Shown piece after piece: positions 44,786 to 57,520 of a stretch of 64,000 nt of DNA. The translations under genes were made by a program, and so were the position numbers. The stretch's first letter is position 1, and each line of letters begins with the position of its first letter. The notes under the pieces were generated by a model, which saw only the letters and a list, made by a program, of their open reading frames with translations, did no database searches and had not been told where the DNA came from. Origin of the DNA: Zanthoxylum bungeanum (Eukaryota > Streptophyta > Magnoliopsida > Sapindales > Rutaceae); NCBI GenBank assembly GCA_019454045.1, contig SKCR01047722.1:1-64000 (forward strand), given 5' to 3'.

Positions 44786-45660
44786 GATGGCTGTCGCTAA
44801 TCCATTGATGAGACTTTTGGATAACAATAAGCTAAAAGGAGCCGAGAACTATTTTGAATAGGAAATGAACATATGCCTTGTCTTGGAGTTTGAAAAGTTG
44901 ATTTATGTCACTGTCAATCCACTGCCAGTTGAAATCGATCCTGGCTCCACTCCAGAAGAGCGAGAAACTTTTAATAGATGGAAGGATGATAACCTGAAGG
45001 TGAAATCCTACATATTGGGATCGATGGTTCTAGATTTGCTGAGACAGTACATTGAAGTACCAGATGCTTGGAGCATAACATAAACACTCAAGGAGTTGTT
45101 CGAGGTAAATCAAGAGATCGAACTTTATCGAAGGTCTAAGGAATTATTCCGTGTTGAACTCAATGATGGAGGAGCTGTCAGCATTTATGTTTTGAACATG
45201 ATCGATCGGATTCTATACCTGGAACGACATGCCATTGTAATTGATGAACGACTGGGCCGTAATTTGATTTTGTCATTTTTGGTTGGATCTTATATTGGGT
45301 TTGTGTTAAACTTCCATATGCACTCGATGCAAGCCAGCTATGAAGAACTTCATAACATGTTACGCACGGTGGAGCATGATATGAGAAAAGACAACCCTAC
45401 TTTGTATCTCCATGGTGGAACTGGCTCTTCGAAGACTTCTGGGAAGTCAAAGAAAATAAAGATGGGGAATGAGAAGATATAAAAAAAGAACTCCAATAAG
45501 CACAAATGTGTTAAACCGCCAGTAGCTCGTGACCAATGTCTACAGTGCAAGAAGTCTGGACACTGGAAGAAATACTGTCTAGAGCTGAAAGGAAAAACAG
45601 GACCCTCATGTACGCTTTGTATTTTTCCAATTATTGACATCTCATTAGCCTTAGATGCAA
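44786..45660 (+). pseudogene. copia-B gag
   Basis: From ATG 44786 the frame is stopped after about 25 codons (TAG near 44860) and resumes in the same sense to 45083, then 45096-45482. Sequence is copia gag: FNRWKDDNLKVKSYILGSM, LYRRSKELFRVELNDGGAV, SYEELHNMLRTVEHDMRK. A CX2CX4HX4C knuckle (CLQCKKSGHWKKYC) is readable at about 45538-45580 after another stop. Confidence 0.85.
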
Positions 45661-45671
45661 ATAGTGGATGA

Positions 45672-48665
45672 GTGTTAGACACTGGTAGTCCTACTCATAT
45701 TTGCAGTCCTACTCATATTTGCAAATCCATGCAGGTAATAAGGGTAAGAAGAAGGCTGAATAAAGGGGAGATCCAGCTTAGAGTTGGAAATGGCGAGACA
45801 TTGGATGTCAAGGCCATAGGAACAGTTGTTCTAGATCTCCCAAATGGATTTAAATTAGATTCACATGACTGTTATTATGTACCCTCACTTATCAGACAAT
45901 TAATATCACTGCGAATATTAGATAAAAATGGATATAAAATAAATATTAAGGATGAAACTTTATGTTTATATGGTAAAGAAAATTTATTGAAATGTGAATG
46001 GTCTTTATCAAACGGTCATTATGTTTTGGAAACATATGAATATATCTTTAATGTAGCGGAAAATATAAGTAGGAAATCTGAACTAAATAATACTGAATTA
46101 TGGCATATGAGATTGGGCCACATAGGTGTTAGACGTCTATCCAGATTGGTAAATGATGGTTTGATTGAATATCTTACCTTAGATTCTTATCCGATTTGTG
46201 AGTTATGTATCCAAGGAAAGAAGACAAATGCCCTATTTCTAGGTGTTGGACACCGTGCTGGAGATTTATTGGAACTAATACATAGCAATATGTGTGGTCC
46301 ATTAAATCATGCCACTCATGATGGTTCAACATACTTCGTGACTTTCACAGATTATAAGTCTAGATATAGATATGTCTATCGATGAAACATAAGTTGGAAT
46401 TATTTGACAAGTTCAAAATATTCTGAAATGAAGTATACAAACAAACCAGTAAATTCATCAAGTGTCTTAGATCAGATCGAGACGATGAATACATGAGTGA
46501 AGAATTCAGAAATTGTTTAAGGGAGAATGGAATTCTTGCCAAATATAGCCCATCAGGAACACCTCAACACAATGGTGTGACTGAGCGAATAAATCATACT
46601 TTATTGGATATGGTGCGATCCATGATGAGTTATACAGATCTTACTTATTACCTTTGGGGTTACGCTTTACTTACTGCTGCCTACATACTTAATAGAGTTC
46701 CATCGAAAGCTATTTCTACGACCCCCTATCAGATATGGTTCGGTAGAAATCCAAGTCTTAGGCATTTAAAGATTTGGGGGTGTCCTGGATACGTTAGAGT
46801 TGCGCAGCGGGATAAACTAGCACCCATGGGGTATAAATATAGGTTCGTTGGATATCCTGATAATTCCATGGGATATCAATTCTACAATTTTGAGCAATGA
46901 AATGTATTTATTGTTCGTTTTGCCACTTTTCTTGAAAAGTAATTTTTGAGAGAAAGTGGGAATTGTAGAGAGATTGAACTTAATGAGTTTGATCCCAACA
47001 GTAAGAAACTTGAGATGGATTCAGAGATCCAATTAGGTGAAGGATCTACAACACAAGCTCAACGTAAGTCGAATAGAATATCAAGGCCTCCTGAAAGACT
47101 GTTTTTAACATCTGATACGAGCCTTGATGTTCTCCTCTTAGAGGAAATAGATCCGACTACGTATAAAGAAGCGATATTGGATATCGATTTGGGAAAATGG
47201 CAGGAAGCCATGAAATCCGAAATGGATTCAATGCATGACAATCAAGTTTGGGATTTAGTTGAACTTCTTGAATGAGTTAAACATATTAGTTGTAAATTGG
47301 TTTACAAAAGGAAGCGAGGGCCCGATGGAAAAGTAGAAACCTTTAAGGTTCGACTGGTAGCAAAAGGTTACACTCAACGTCCTGGGATTGACTATGAAAA
47401 ACTTTTTCACCAGTAGCCATGCTAAAATCCATTAGGATTCTTTTAGCCATTGTTGCATATCACAATTATGAGATATGGCAGACTGATGTGAAAACTGTTT
47501 TCCTAAATGGATTCCTTGAGGAGAATATTTATATGGAACAACCAGAGAGTTTTGTATCCAGTGAGACTTCAAACTTAGTTTGTAAGCTCCAAAAGTCTAT
47601 TTATGGACTTAAATAGGCATCCTGAAGCTGAAATCACCGTTTTGATGAGATAATTAGATTATCTAGATTCATCAAGAACGAGGAAGAACCATGTGTTTAT
47701 AAGAAAGTGAGTGGGAGCATGAAAGTTTTCCTAGTTTTGTATGTAGATGACATCCTTATCATAGGAAATGATATAGGATTGATGCAAAATGTGAAAGCCT
47801 ACCTTTGCAAGAACTTCTCCATGAAAGATATGGGTGAAGCTTTCTATATACTAGATATAAGGCTCTACCGGGGATAGAGTTAGTAAGCTTATAGGGCTGT
47901 CGCAATCGACATACATAGATAAAATGTTAGAAAGGTACGGTTTTACCAACTGCAAGGTAGCAATATAACATACATCTTTTAAAGAAAATGGCACCTCAGA
48001 CTGAGGAAGAGGGAGTTATGATGTCTAACTTGCCATATGCTTCTTGTATTGGAAGCATAATGTATATTATGCTATGTACTAGACCTGACATCAGTAATGA
48101 TCATTGGACAGCCATGAAACATATCCTGAAATATCTTAAGGGTACTAAGGATAAGTTTTTGATATATGGAGAAGATGAGCTAAAAGTTAAGGGTTATACA
48201 GACTCCGACTTCCAGGGAGATGTAGATGATAGAAAATCTACATCAGGATACATATTTAACCTTAACGGTGGTGCGGTTAGTTGGCACTGTTCAAAGCAAG
48301 GCTCAACAGCTGATTCCACGACTGAGGGGAAATTTATAGCGGCTTTAGAAGATGCTAAAGAAGATGTTTGGATTAGAAATTTTATCACAGAACTTGGCGT
48401 TGTGCCTATTATTGCGGATTCGATTCCCTTGTACGGTGATAATAGTGGAGCCATTGCGCAAGCTAAGGAGCCAATGGCGCATTCCAAGTCTAAGCATGTG
48501 GAAAGGAAATACCACGTAATTAGAGAGATAATTGAATGAAAAGACATCGTGGTCTTGAAGGTTCAAGGACTAGACAATATAGCAGATCCGTTTACAAAGG
48601 CCTTACCTCCTAAGTTATTCGATAAACATGTGGAGGAGATGAGACTGCGGTACCATCCAGATTAG
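45672..48665 (+). pseudogene. copia-B pol (protease, integrase, RT, RNase H)
   Basis: Order of parts: protease (VLDTGSPTHIC, with a small duplication of PTHIC), GAG-pre-integrase (ELWHMRLGHIG), integrase core (HSNMCGPLNH, FVTFTDYKSRY, then HNGVTERINHTLLDM at about 46570), integrase C-terminus (GYKYRFVGYPDNSMGYQFYN), RT (TYKEAILDIDLGKWQEAMK, VKTVFLNGFLEENIYME, VLYVDDILIIGND at about 47735) and RNase H (YTDSDFQGDVDDRKSTSGYIF, SKHVERKYHVIRE, DNIADPFTKALP). Stops fall near 46383, 46898, 47273, 47414, 47614 and 47875, with frameshifts. The YVDD box is intact but the gene is not. Confidence 0.9.
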
Positions 48666-48685
48666 CACTAAACAAATGGGAGTTT

Positions 48686-51139
48686 GTTGGAGTTGGTGCT
48701 TGGAGTGTCAATTCGAATTTTACATTTTATTATTTATTAATAAAATAACTATATTTTCATTTCATACATTATTAATGGTATTGTCATTATGCGTATTAAA
48801 TTGATGTATAGATATGTTAAGATTGACATCGACCTTAGAATATTCTTGTAGTAATACTTGACACTAGGTAGTCCAACATTGGGATAAGTATTATTATTAT
48901 TATTATAAACTATTCTTAAAGTAAATATTCATAGTCGTTGGTTTTAGAATATGGTCGAATTCCTATAACCTAGAAGACTATCATATATCGTATATTGGAA
49001 TTGGAGTTCCAATGGTTTAAACCCGATGTACCATGAACTTTGGAAGCTAGTATAGACATGTGAGTATTGGTTGGACCGAATACTGAATGACTCACAGATG
49101 ATTCCTAATAGTTAGAAGTACATACCACCATCAATAGGAATCTCCTTGAGTCGAGTAGCATATGTAATCCTTTGACTATATGATATAATTGATTTTGTGT
49201 AAGATCCTGCATACTTTGATGTCATGTATGTCATAAACCTTTCATGGTCTGGCCTCTAGATGTTCGTTGGGTGTGGACCAATGCACTCAGTAATCAAGTG
49301 CGAAGCAAGATAGGATTCGTCGGCCCGTATGTGTATCATAAGAGGTTTAGGTATTCATGTTAATAAAGTCATGATTCTTAAAGTTTTGGCCAAAGTCGAT
49401 CACCAAGGGTGGATCGCATTAGTTATAAAGAATCGTGGACATGTCAACATGAGATGTGCGCCTCAGAAACTTGACGGTGTATTCTATGTTTTCTAACGAC
49501 AACTCTGATAGCCTATGACAAATGGATTGTTAAACATATGTGATGACCTCGATTTGTATAGTTCAAAAAGGTCGTTCGTGTTCTTCGCGAATTTAGAGGT
49601 GGCCGAATTGCGTACATATTAGCTAGGCTTATATGACGAACGTGTCTGAACTTAGAGAGTGCAAATATGAAGTGTACTCGTTGAGCCATTGGGTAGCCGA
49701 TTAATTTTGATAAAAGATAATATTCGATATTATAATTATAAAACTAAGATAATCAAGTGTTATTGGATAACATTGATTATTTACTTTGACCTAATTGGAT
49801 TAATTCAATAATTACACAATGGCTTAATTGTAAAATCATACTTATCTCTACCATTTGAGGATATTATGGTAATTGTAAGTATGTAATAATATGTGATTTT
49901 GACATGATTTAATTGGATTAAATCAAAGTGGTAACATTTAACTAATCCATTTCCTAATCATTGTCGTGATTTAATTGGATTAAATCAAAGTGGTAGACAG
50001 TGAAGATTAGTCACACCTAATTATACATGTTTTGAAAATTTGCCTAAGTTTTGCTATAAATAGCAAGTTTTAGGAAGGTTTTAATTAAGAAAAGAAAAAG
50101 CTAGAGAAAGCTAAATACAATCAAGTATTAGAGAAATTAGCCTAAGTTAGATAAGTGTTTAGAGAAGCTTTGTTAGGTCTATACAACATTTCCTATAGGA
50201 GAAATCAAGATTGGATCTTTGGGGTGAAGCTTGATAGCATTGGAATCAAGATTGAATCTTGGAGTCAAGCTTGCTAATCCTTGGAAATTCTCCAAACATT
50301 TCAGCAAGGAGAAGTAGATTGGATCTTTGAATCAACCTTGCTAGGTAAGTTTGATCTTATCCAAAAAATATATTTTTCATTAGTAAGACATATAATGTTG
50401 AATTATGTATTAGATACATAATGTTGAAATTAGGCTAATTAATTGTGATAGGATACTTTGGAAGTATAAACACAATATGCTTGTAATTGAGTCAAAATAT
50501 TTATATTAGACATAAACATAAAATTAGAGTTTGGAACTCTAAATTAAAACTTCGAGCTATGGTTACCATTCTCAAATTACTTGACCACCTTTGGGTGACC
50601 TAGAATTGTTCACGAGACATTTCTTATTGAGATTCTAATTTGGTTTATGTATTGGATTCAAAATTTACGCAAGTGCGTATTTAAAATAAATTAATATTTT
50701 TGTAAAAAAATTTGATATTTTCAAAAACTTGATTTTTATTCTATAACATATGTTGATATTGGTTTTGATGTTAAAAATTAATTTGGGTGTTTTTGAAGTG
50801 TTTAGGAAGAGTTGGAAGTAATTAGGGTAATATACCCTAATTCCTTAAGCTCTTTGGAAAGAAATGAAGGAAATGCAAAATTTGAAAAAAAAAAAAAAGT
50901 CTGCCAGTTCGCGCACAGTGCGTGTGCGCACTGTAACACACACTGATTTTGTTTTATCTCATTCTTGTGCTTCCGGACTCCGATTCAGTCCCAGTTTTTT
51001 CCTATACACTTGTAATGAAATATAGTATTTTATTAAATAATTTTAAATTATACTAATCCTTGATATCCATGGGTTACATCCATTTCCGTTACGCGGGGTA
51101 CCGATCCGACCCTAGGGGTTCCACAACTGCCCCACACAA
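48686..51139 (+). repeat. copia-B 3' LTR (about 2.45 kb)
   Basis: It follows the polypurine tract AAATGGGAGT (48675-48684). Uninterrupted by insertions, it shows the original form of the LTR, including the sites hit by the LARD-like element (near 49783) and the MITE (near 50820). It ends in CCCCACACAA before GTGGCG. It contains TGG-spacer inverted repeats, e.g. 50524-50542 and copies of GATTTAAT-TGG-ATTAAATC near 49905 and 49970. Confidence 0.9.
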
Positions 51140-52217
51140 GTGGCGCGTTGCGACGCCCACTGTGGCGCATCGCGACGTGCTGCCATAATGTCATGATGCT
51201 GTTTCATGCGTCGCGATGCGCTTCTGCGTATCAGATTCAGCCCAGACTCGGTTTTTAAGCAGGAAACACCCCCCGGACCTCCTCTATAAACAACAATTCA
51301 TCCCAAAACCTAAGGGGAGTTTTCAGAACATAAAATTATAGCCTCCAAGAGAGATTTCTGAAGGAGAAGGCAAGAACACATCAAAGGAGCACATCACAAG
51401 AACTCAACAGTAAGAAACAAAGGACTGGCGATATCGACAAAGTTTCTTCTTTCCTTTACTAAATTAATATTTTGTTTATCATTGAATATATATTTAGAGT
51501 TTCTGAGCATATATAGTAACTAAACCTCCAATCTAGGGTTGTGATGAAACCCGTATTTATGAACTTATAAGTTGATTTTCTTATATTTTGTGTGATGTTG
51601 TGATTTATTTATTGAATCTTATGTGTAATGTTTCCTATTGCCTGATCACCAATAGGATTGATGTGGTAAACTTAAATGAACTTGACAACAGAATTTTAAG
51701 TTTAGCCTTAGATTCAATAGCACACGATTAATCTTAGGGATTTCCTTCCAGGATAGAAATATATTCGTAGGGCAGGTGTAGCCATTATTGGAACTTGTTC
51801 TTAATGAATTTAGGGTGATTTAGTTAAAATAGAAATATAGTTAATTAATTTATTTTGGATATTTTCACTCGACCATCGAAAGAGGCTTGTGGATATCTTA
51901 GAGTTACAGGTTAATAAACCAATATATTACACAAATATAGGACAACCAATTCATCTTTAGAATAATATTGAGTAGATTCACAACCCTGAATACTTTTTCT
52001 CTTTAATTATTTCTACAAACTTCCAATTTATATTTATTTGCATTAGCTTTAGTTCAAATTCAAATAAAATCACATTTAATTTAATTAGATACTCGTAGAC
52101 CATTAGTCTTAACAATTAGTAACGTAGGTGATAAATCCTCGTGGGATTGATAACTTCTTACACTACTTGAGCGATAAGTACGTTGCGTAACGTATGCGGT
52201 CTAGGTTGTGTTGATCA
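51140..52217 (+). repeat. Athila-1 3' LTR, second part
   Basis: It matches 21090-22149 of the 5' LTR (TATA at 51285-51290; U5 end GAGCGATAAGTACGTTGCG). The end is put at TTGATCA (52217), but the last ~30 bp differ from the 5' LTR, so the boundary is uncertain. Confidence 0.8.
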
Positions 52218-53020
52218 CAATCTCATTCCGATTTTTATATACATAGACTATTGCCAATGTTTTAATTGATGATCACGTGATAACATTTGACTATTGTGTG
52301 ACTCTCGTTATATAAAAAAAATGGTTTGAATTATGAACACTCAACAACAACCAACCAAAAAAATAAATAAATAAATAAATAAAAATTAATGAAAAGAAAG
52401 AAATGCATTAAAAGGCCAATCTGGCATTCTCCTGGGTCAAAATTTTAAAGAGTCAAATTCACCTTGTTCATCCGGGTTAACACCAAAACACTTTAAATGA
52501 GGAAAGAGAAAAAAAAAATATAAATTTAGAATTAGGATTATTTCAGTTAGTTGTTTCTCCTGTAGGCTTGAACATGTTGTTAATTGAACTACTTCTAAAA
52601 TATTTTGGCTGCATTTTTAGGGTGGATAGTTCTAAAAATCTTTAACCAAATGGTGTTTAGGAAGCTCAATTAATCAAATTTTAGACGAATGCTCAGACTT
52701 AAAACTCCAAGCAAAGATAACGTGACCAATATTTATTTTCATTTTTCTTCCTCATGCTGTAGTAAATTTTCATATAAGTGGTTGCATGTGTTTGACCTTT
52801 TCCTTATCATTTTTCATCAAACAAATCCAACCAAAAGGACAAGTCCGAGTGCAAATTCTCCTCACAATTAAACTATACTTCATCTTTAACCAATGCCCTT
52901 TCATTTCCCCTTCAATTCAATCTGAAAATTCTAATACATTTTTTACTCTCATCACCAATCTCCATATTCACCACTTTTTCAGTCTCTCTACAACAAATAC
53001 ATTGTATTAGAAAATAATAT
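52218..53020. other. Spacer between Athila-1 and the Tat element
   Basis: About 800 bp of AT-rich sequence with an (AAAT)n microsatellite near 52358-52388. No gene, LTR or RNA recognised; the 60-74-residue frames at 52689-53010 show no domain. Confidence 0.45.
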
Positions 53021-53785
53021 GTTGATGGTGTTTTCTAGGCACCACATTATTCAAGCAGCACGACAGGGGTAAGAAAGGTAATTCACTTCTCGGTCAACAT
53101 CATTAATGCCAACCCGACCACTAAGAGCCAAACAGTGAGAGACCGAGCACTTGGTGATAGGTGACCGACCACTTTTCTAGATAAACCGGGCACTATCAAG
53201 TCGGCAGAAGCATTCTCAGCATAAAAGACTATCATGACCGACCTCATGAAGACCGACCAGGCAGGCGAGATATGCTCAAGATGACGACACCCTATTCTTG
53301 CAGATAAGATAAACAAATTATCCTACTCTCACAAGGAAATGAAGTCAGAATCCAAGAAGGAATAAGAAAAGTGAAAGCAACGTTGGGTTAGAAATCCCTA
53401 CAAGAGGAGAAGACTAAGTTCAACTAGGATTTCTTATGCAAATAGGAGTCTGATTTCTGTACTATTATAAATAGGAGGGCAGAGTATGTGTAAAAGGCAT
53501 CAAAAAAAATGGATCTGAATCTTCAAGCTCTGACTTGTAGAAAACAAAAAGAGACCCGAAAAGAGTGTTTAAGTAATAAAAGTACCATCCCGTTTGTGTC
53601 CGTGGACGTAGGTCGGATCCAAATCCACCGAACCACATTAAATCTCTTTGTTGATTGGTGTGTTTATCTGTTTTTTGCTAAATTTGCCTTTGGTCCCCCA
53701 TAACCAAACAAATTCACTATTGAAGGAGGATTTCCTCGGGAGTGATATTCCCATATTACCCTGAGACCAAAATCCGCCGTCAACA
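53021..53785 (+). repeat. Tat element 5' LTR (765 bp)
   Basis: It runs TGTTGATGGTG...CCGCCGTCAACA, with perfect TGTTGA/TCAACA ends. TATA box TATAAATA at 53466-53473. It is almost identical to 62143-62909. Confidence 0.95.
53466..53473 (+). promoter_or_regulatory. TATA box of the Tat element LTR
   Basis: TATAAATA, about 320 bp before the LTR end. The same box is at 62589-62596. Confidence 0.65.
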
Positions 53786-53787
53786 GT

Positions 53788-53805
53788 TGGCGCCGTCTGT
53801 GGGAA
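53788..53805 (+). other. Tat element primer-binding site
   Basis: TGGCGCCGTCTGTGGGAA, two bases after the LTR end; a site common in plant Tat-type gypsy elements. Confidence 0.9.
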
Positions 53806-53837
53806 ACTGGACAAAAAGCAACTCGTGTAGTAAGACA

Positions 53838-55390
53838 ATGGCGGAAGGCGGAAACCACCAATCATCAGGAAACTCAGCCACAGATTGGATAGAGAAGATC
53901 GAGGAGAACCTAAGGAAAGAAAGGAAGGAAAATCAAACCTTGCTAAAAACCATAGTAGACCGGTTGGAAAAGATAGAGGGAGCACACGACGAGGCCGGGA
54001 CTAGCCGACGAAGGAACGAAATAGCAGAGGGAAAAAGAATTGTTGATACAAGTGAGGACGACAGACCCCGGAGAAGGGGCCCCTACAGGGTAAAATCTGT
54101 AGTGGTTCAGGAAGACTCCCAAACTGAAGACATGTGGGAGGAAGAAGATGACAAATCCTCACCAAACTCCTCCTATAATAGCCCTCATGATGCCAGGAAA
54201 AAAAGGAAAGAATGTGACGAAAGAGCACGGGAAGATACCGGACCTGAGAAGCACCACGCCCAAGACAACAGAAAAAGAGGAAGTCACAAGAGGCGGCATG
54301 GAACCAAAGACAGCAGCATGAAATCTTGGCTGCGGGAGGAACTAGTCAAATGAGGAGTATTCCCCAACACAGACATAGGAGACGCCCGGGACGGTAGAGA
54401 TGAGTCCCCCCTCACAGAAGAAATAAGGTCAGAAAAATTCCCAAAAAGATTCAGCATGCCAACCATGGCGCCATACAAAGGCCATACCGATCCCAAAACC
54501 CACGTTGAAGGTTTCGTCCTACTAATGGAGGTACAAGGGGTAACAGGGGACGCCATTTGCAAAGTGTCCCCTTAACCCTGGCCGGACCGGCCATCCTATG
54601 GTATAGAAGCCTAGCCCCAAGAAGCATCAGCAGCTTCACTTAACTCAGAAAGTCATTCATACGGCACTTTAAAGGGGCTTGTGCCCCCAGGAAAACGATT
54701 GGAGAACTAAGGCTTATGAAACAAGGAGACGATGAACCGCTGAAAATATTTATTGAGAGATACCACAATATGGTACTCGAAGTCGGAGGGTACGAGTCTC
54801 CGAAGCCCTGGAAAGCTTAAAGGGAGCCTTGAAAGTCGGAAGGCTATGGACCCACCTAAGGATCCAAGACACCCCGGACTACGCAACCGCCCTGGAAGTA
54901 GCCCGGAAGTTCGTTCTGTTAGAAAACGAGGAGAAAATATCCGAAGAGGGAACACCATCAGAGAAAGAACCACGAAAGAGGGCGCCCCCCGCCGCGTAGA
55001 AAGAGAATCCAGAAGGCCGCCCTTAAAACACAAGGAGTTCAAACCACTGCACCGAGACAACCAAGAGAGAAGGCCGCCGACCCAAGTAAACCATGTGGTC
55101 AAGGAAAATGCATACATCCCCCTAAAGAAACCACTGGGACAGATTGTCATGGAAATTCAGGGGAAATGCCTCTTGGTAGAACCCGACCAAAAAAGACTTC
55201 CCATGGACAAGAGGAACCAAAAGGCTTACTGCATACATCACAACTCCAGAGGATATGCAACTGACGGATGTAAAGATTTGCGGGAACAGATGGAAGACCT
55301 GACACGAAACGGATACCCAAACAAGTACATTGATCACGAAGTTCTGACGGCCAGACAAAGAGCACGTAGCCGCCAAATAAATATCATCGC
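53838..55390 (+). pseudogene. Tat element gag
   Basis: It starts at ATG 53838 (MAEGGNHQSSGNSATDWIEK) with a charged, Lys/Arg/Glu-rich N-terminus. A CGA-to-TGA-type stop at about 54351 is followed in the same frame by the capsid domain (APYKGHTDPKTHVEGF). A frameshift near 54570 leads to PAILWYRSLAPRSISSF, HFKGACAPRKTIGELRLMKQGDDE and FIERYHNMVLEV, and a further shift follows near 54790. The C-terminal part lies in the frame 54753-56225, with AYCIHHNSRGYATDGC as zinc-binding-like motif at about 55228-55270. Confidence 0.8.
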
Positions 55391-56225
55391 AGGAGGAAGA
55401 ACACTGGCTGGAAACTCTAACCGGTCAAGGAAAGATTACAGCAGAACTCGAGGACCAGACGTCTTAGAAACAAAGCAGGTAACAGAACTCCAGGGAAACC
55501 GGTCAGTGCCGATAATGTTTACTGATGAGGATACCCGAGGAGTAAGTTTCCCTCATGACGATGCGTTAATAATCAAGGCAGTAATCAGCGGGTCGGAGGT
55601 AGACAGAATCCTAGTAGACCCCGGAAGCGCAGTTGACATAATTTCCAAAGAAGCACTGGACGACCTAGGGGTGGAATATGCAACCCTGACCAACGATAGC
55701 ACTCCCCTATACGGTTTCGGAGGATCGGCCGTCATCCCACTAAGAAGGATACAGTTGGCAATGACTGTCGGGACATACCCCCGGACCCGGACAATCATGA
55801 CAGACTTCACTATAGTAAACTGCATGAGCAGTTACCAAGCCATCATCGGGCGACCTTTCATGATGAAAACAAAGGTCGCGATGTCCTGCTACCACATAAA
55901 ACTGAAATTCCCCACCCGGGAGGGGATCGGAATCGTATGCGGAAGTCAGAAAACAGCTCGCAGCTGCTTCGCAACTCTCTCACGAGAGACTCTCTGCATC
56001 AAAGAAGATACCCGAAAACGACAAAGAAGCCTGGGTGAAGAAGAAGAAAACAGAAGCCCTGGGCCCCGGCCAAACAAAAATGCCCGACTCGCTGCAGCCG
56101 AGGAGACAGAAGAAATAGAACTTTACAGGCCAGGAAAAGGTATAAAGATAGGGGGAGGCCTGAGCAAATCTCTACGACAAGATCTGCTAGAATGCCTGAA
56201 AGGATACCCGGACGTCTTTGCCTAG
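55391..56225 (+). pseudogene. Tat element protease
   Basis: This is the C-terminal half of a 490-codon open frame. The retropepsin active site is ILVDPGSAVDIIS at about 55605 (DPGS, where most relatives have D-[S/T/N/G]-G-S), then PLYGFGGSAVIPL and YQAIIGRPFMMK. An acidic/basic linker leads to ECLKGYPDVFA, the usual sequence just before RT, where a TAG ends the frame. The protease core itself has no stop. Confidence 0.8.
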
Positions 56226-56966
56226 GGATACAATGACATGTCTGGGATCGATCCAAGATTCATCAATCACCGCCTAGCAGTAGATCCATCTCGCAGGCCG
56301 GTCAGGCAAAAGAGAAGGAACTTCAATCAAGAAAGGAGTAAAGCAATAGCGGCCGAGGTTGAGAAGTTACTAAAGGCAGGTCTCATCAGGGAGGCAAGGT
56401 ACCCGGATTGGGTATCAAACGTAGTGTTGGTCAGAAAAAACAATGGAAATTGTTGAATGTGTGTCGATTTCACCGACCTAAACAAGGCGTGCCCAAATGA
56501 CAACTTTCCTTTGCCGAACATAGACCAGCTAGTAGACACCACAACCTGTCAAGGATTACTGAGCTTCATGGATTCTTTCTCCGGATACAACCAGGTCAAA
56601 ATGTGCCCTACAGACGAAGAGAAGACAACTTTCATCACAGATCAGGGACTTTACTGCTATAAAGTAATGCCCTTCGGACTAAAAAACGCTGGAGCAACCT
56701 TTCAAAGGTTGGTAAACAAGGTTTTCAAACCGCTCATCGGCATTACCATGCTAGTTTATGTCGATGACATGATAACAATGTCGAAAGAACCAAGCAACCA
56801 CATGGACGACCTAAAAAGGACCTTCGAGCTTTTAAGAAGACACAACCTGAAACTCAATCCAGAAAAATGTACCTTCGGGGTAGCCTCAGGAAAGTTTTTA
56901 GGCTACATGGTGAGTGCCCGAGGTATCGAAGCAAACCCCAAAAGATCCAGGCAATACTGGCCCTAA
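56226..56966 (+). pseudogene. Tat element reverse transcriptase
   Basis: The frame is open from about 56238 with the RT N-terminus (FINHRLAVDPSRRPVRQKRR, EVEKLLKAGLIREARYPDW), is stopped at 56455 (TGA where relatives usually have Arg), and continues with CVDFTDLNKACPNDNFPLP, FSGYNQVKM and VMPFGLKNAGATFQRLVN. The catalytic YVDDM is at 56757-56771, then NPEKCTFGVASGKFLGYMVS. It ends by frameshift at about 56930. All catalytic Asp residues are present. Confidence 0.88.
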
Positions 56967-57520
56967 AGTCTCCCAAGACAGTGAAAGAAGTACAAAGTCT
57001 GACTGGTAGAGTGGCTGCGCTCAATCGGTTCATATCACGAGCAACTGACAAATGCCACCCTTTCTTCAAAGTGATCCAAAAAGCAAAAAAGGATATCGAC
57101 TGGACATCAGAGTGCGAAGAAGCCTTCCAGCAGTTAAAGCAGCATCTAGTGCAGCCCCCTCTCCTGGCAAAACCGCTCCCGGGAGAAACATTATACCTAT
57201 ACCTGGCTGTTTCGGACCGAGCAGTAAGTTCAGTACTAATACAAGAGACCGACAAGATCCAGAAACTTGTCTACTGTATCAGCAAAGCCCTCCTAGACGA
57301 TGAAACCCGATTCGGTACACGAACTGGTCGCCCTTTCATTAATTACGGCAGCTCCGAAATTACGACCTTACTTCCAGGCCCATCCTATCCAGGTATACAC
57401 CGATCACCCCCTAAAACAAATTCTGCAACGGCCGGAAGTTTCTGGCAGACTAGTAAAGTGGTCAGTAGAGCTAAGTGAACACGACATCACCTACCTCCCG
57501 AGAGCAGCGGTGATGAAGGA
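56867..57520 (+). pseudogene. Tat element first RNase H and connection
   Basis: Frame 56867-57478 carries the RT thumb/connection (IQAILALKSPKTVKEVQSLTG, FISRATDKCHPFFKVI) and the start of RNase H (LYLYLAVSDRAVSSVLIQE, with Ser-Asp in place of the usual start motif). A frameshift near 57300 shifts the rest to 57300-57575 (IQVYTDHPLKQILQRPEVSG, LVKWSVELSEHDI). Confidence 0.82.

Larger units (their letters stand above)
34415..51139 (+). mobile_element. copia-B: Ty1/copia element with two insertions in its 5' LTR
   Basis: It is flanked by GTGGCG (34409-34414 and 51140-51145), the target duplication (5-6 bp) in the Athila-1 LTR. Parts: 5' LTR (34415-35498, 42466-43519 and 44243 to about 44363), a leader lacking the primer-binding site, gag (44786-45660), pol (45672-48665), polypurine tract and 3' LTR (about 48686-51139). 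It is dead, with many stops and a deleted primer-binding site. LTR ends are uncertain by about 3 bp. Confidence 0.9.
20830..52217 (+). mobile_element. Athila-1: Athila-like gypsy element split by two nested insertions
   Basis: The parts are the 5' LTR (20830-22149), primer-binding site, gag (22283-23676), [Athila-2 insertion 23677-32055], a protease fragment and pol-end region (32056-32870), a 3' non-coding region, polypurine tract (about 34130-34146), the first 268 bp of the 3' LTR (34147-34414), [copia-B insertion 34415-51139] and the rest of the 3' LTR (51140-52217). RT and integrase are absent, so it is an internally deleted, non-autonomous derivative. I could not find a clean target duplication at 20825-20829 and 52218; the right end is uncertain by some tens of bases. 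Confidence 0.8.

Noticed and set aside
52218..52241. Target-site duplication for Athila-1 (ACATA at 20825-20829 and near 52237)
   Set aside because: The right copy is about 20 bp beyond the best LTR end and not next to a CA terminus, so the match may be chance.
54753..55130. N-terminal ~120 codons of the 490-codon frame as real protein
   Set aside because: The gag similarity here is in other frames; this part is an out-of-frame reading created by a frameshift. Only the later part (from about 55200) is genuine gag/protease.
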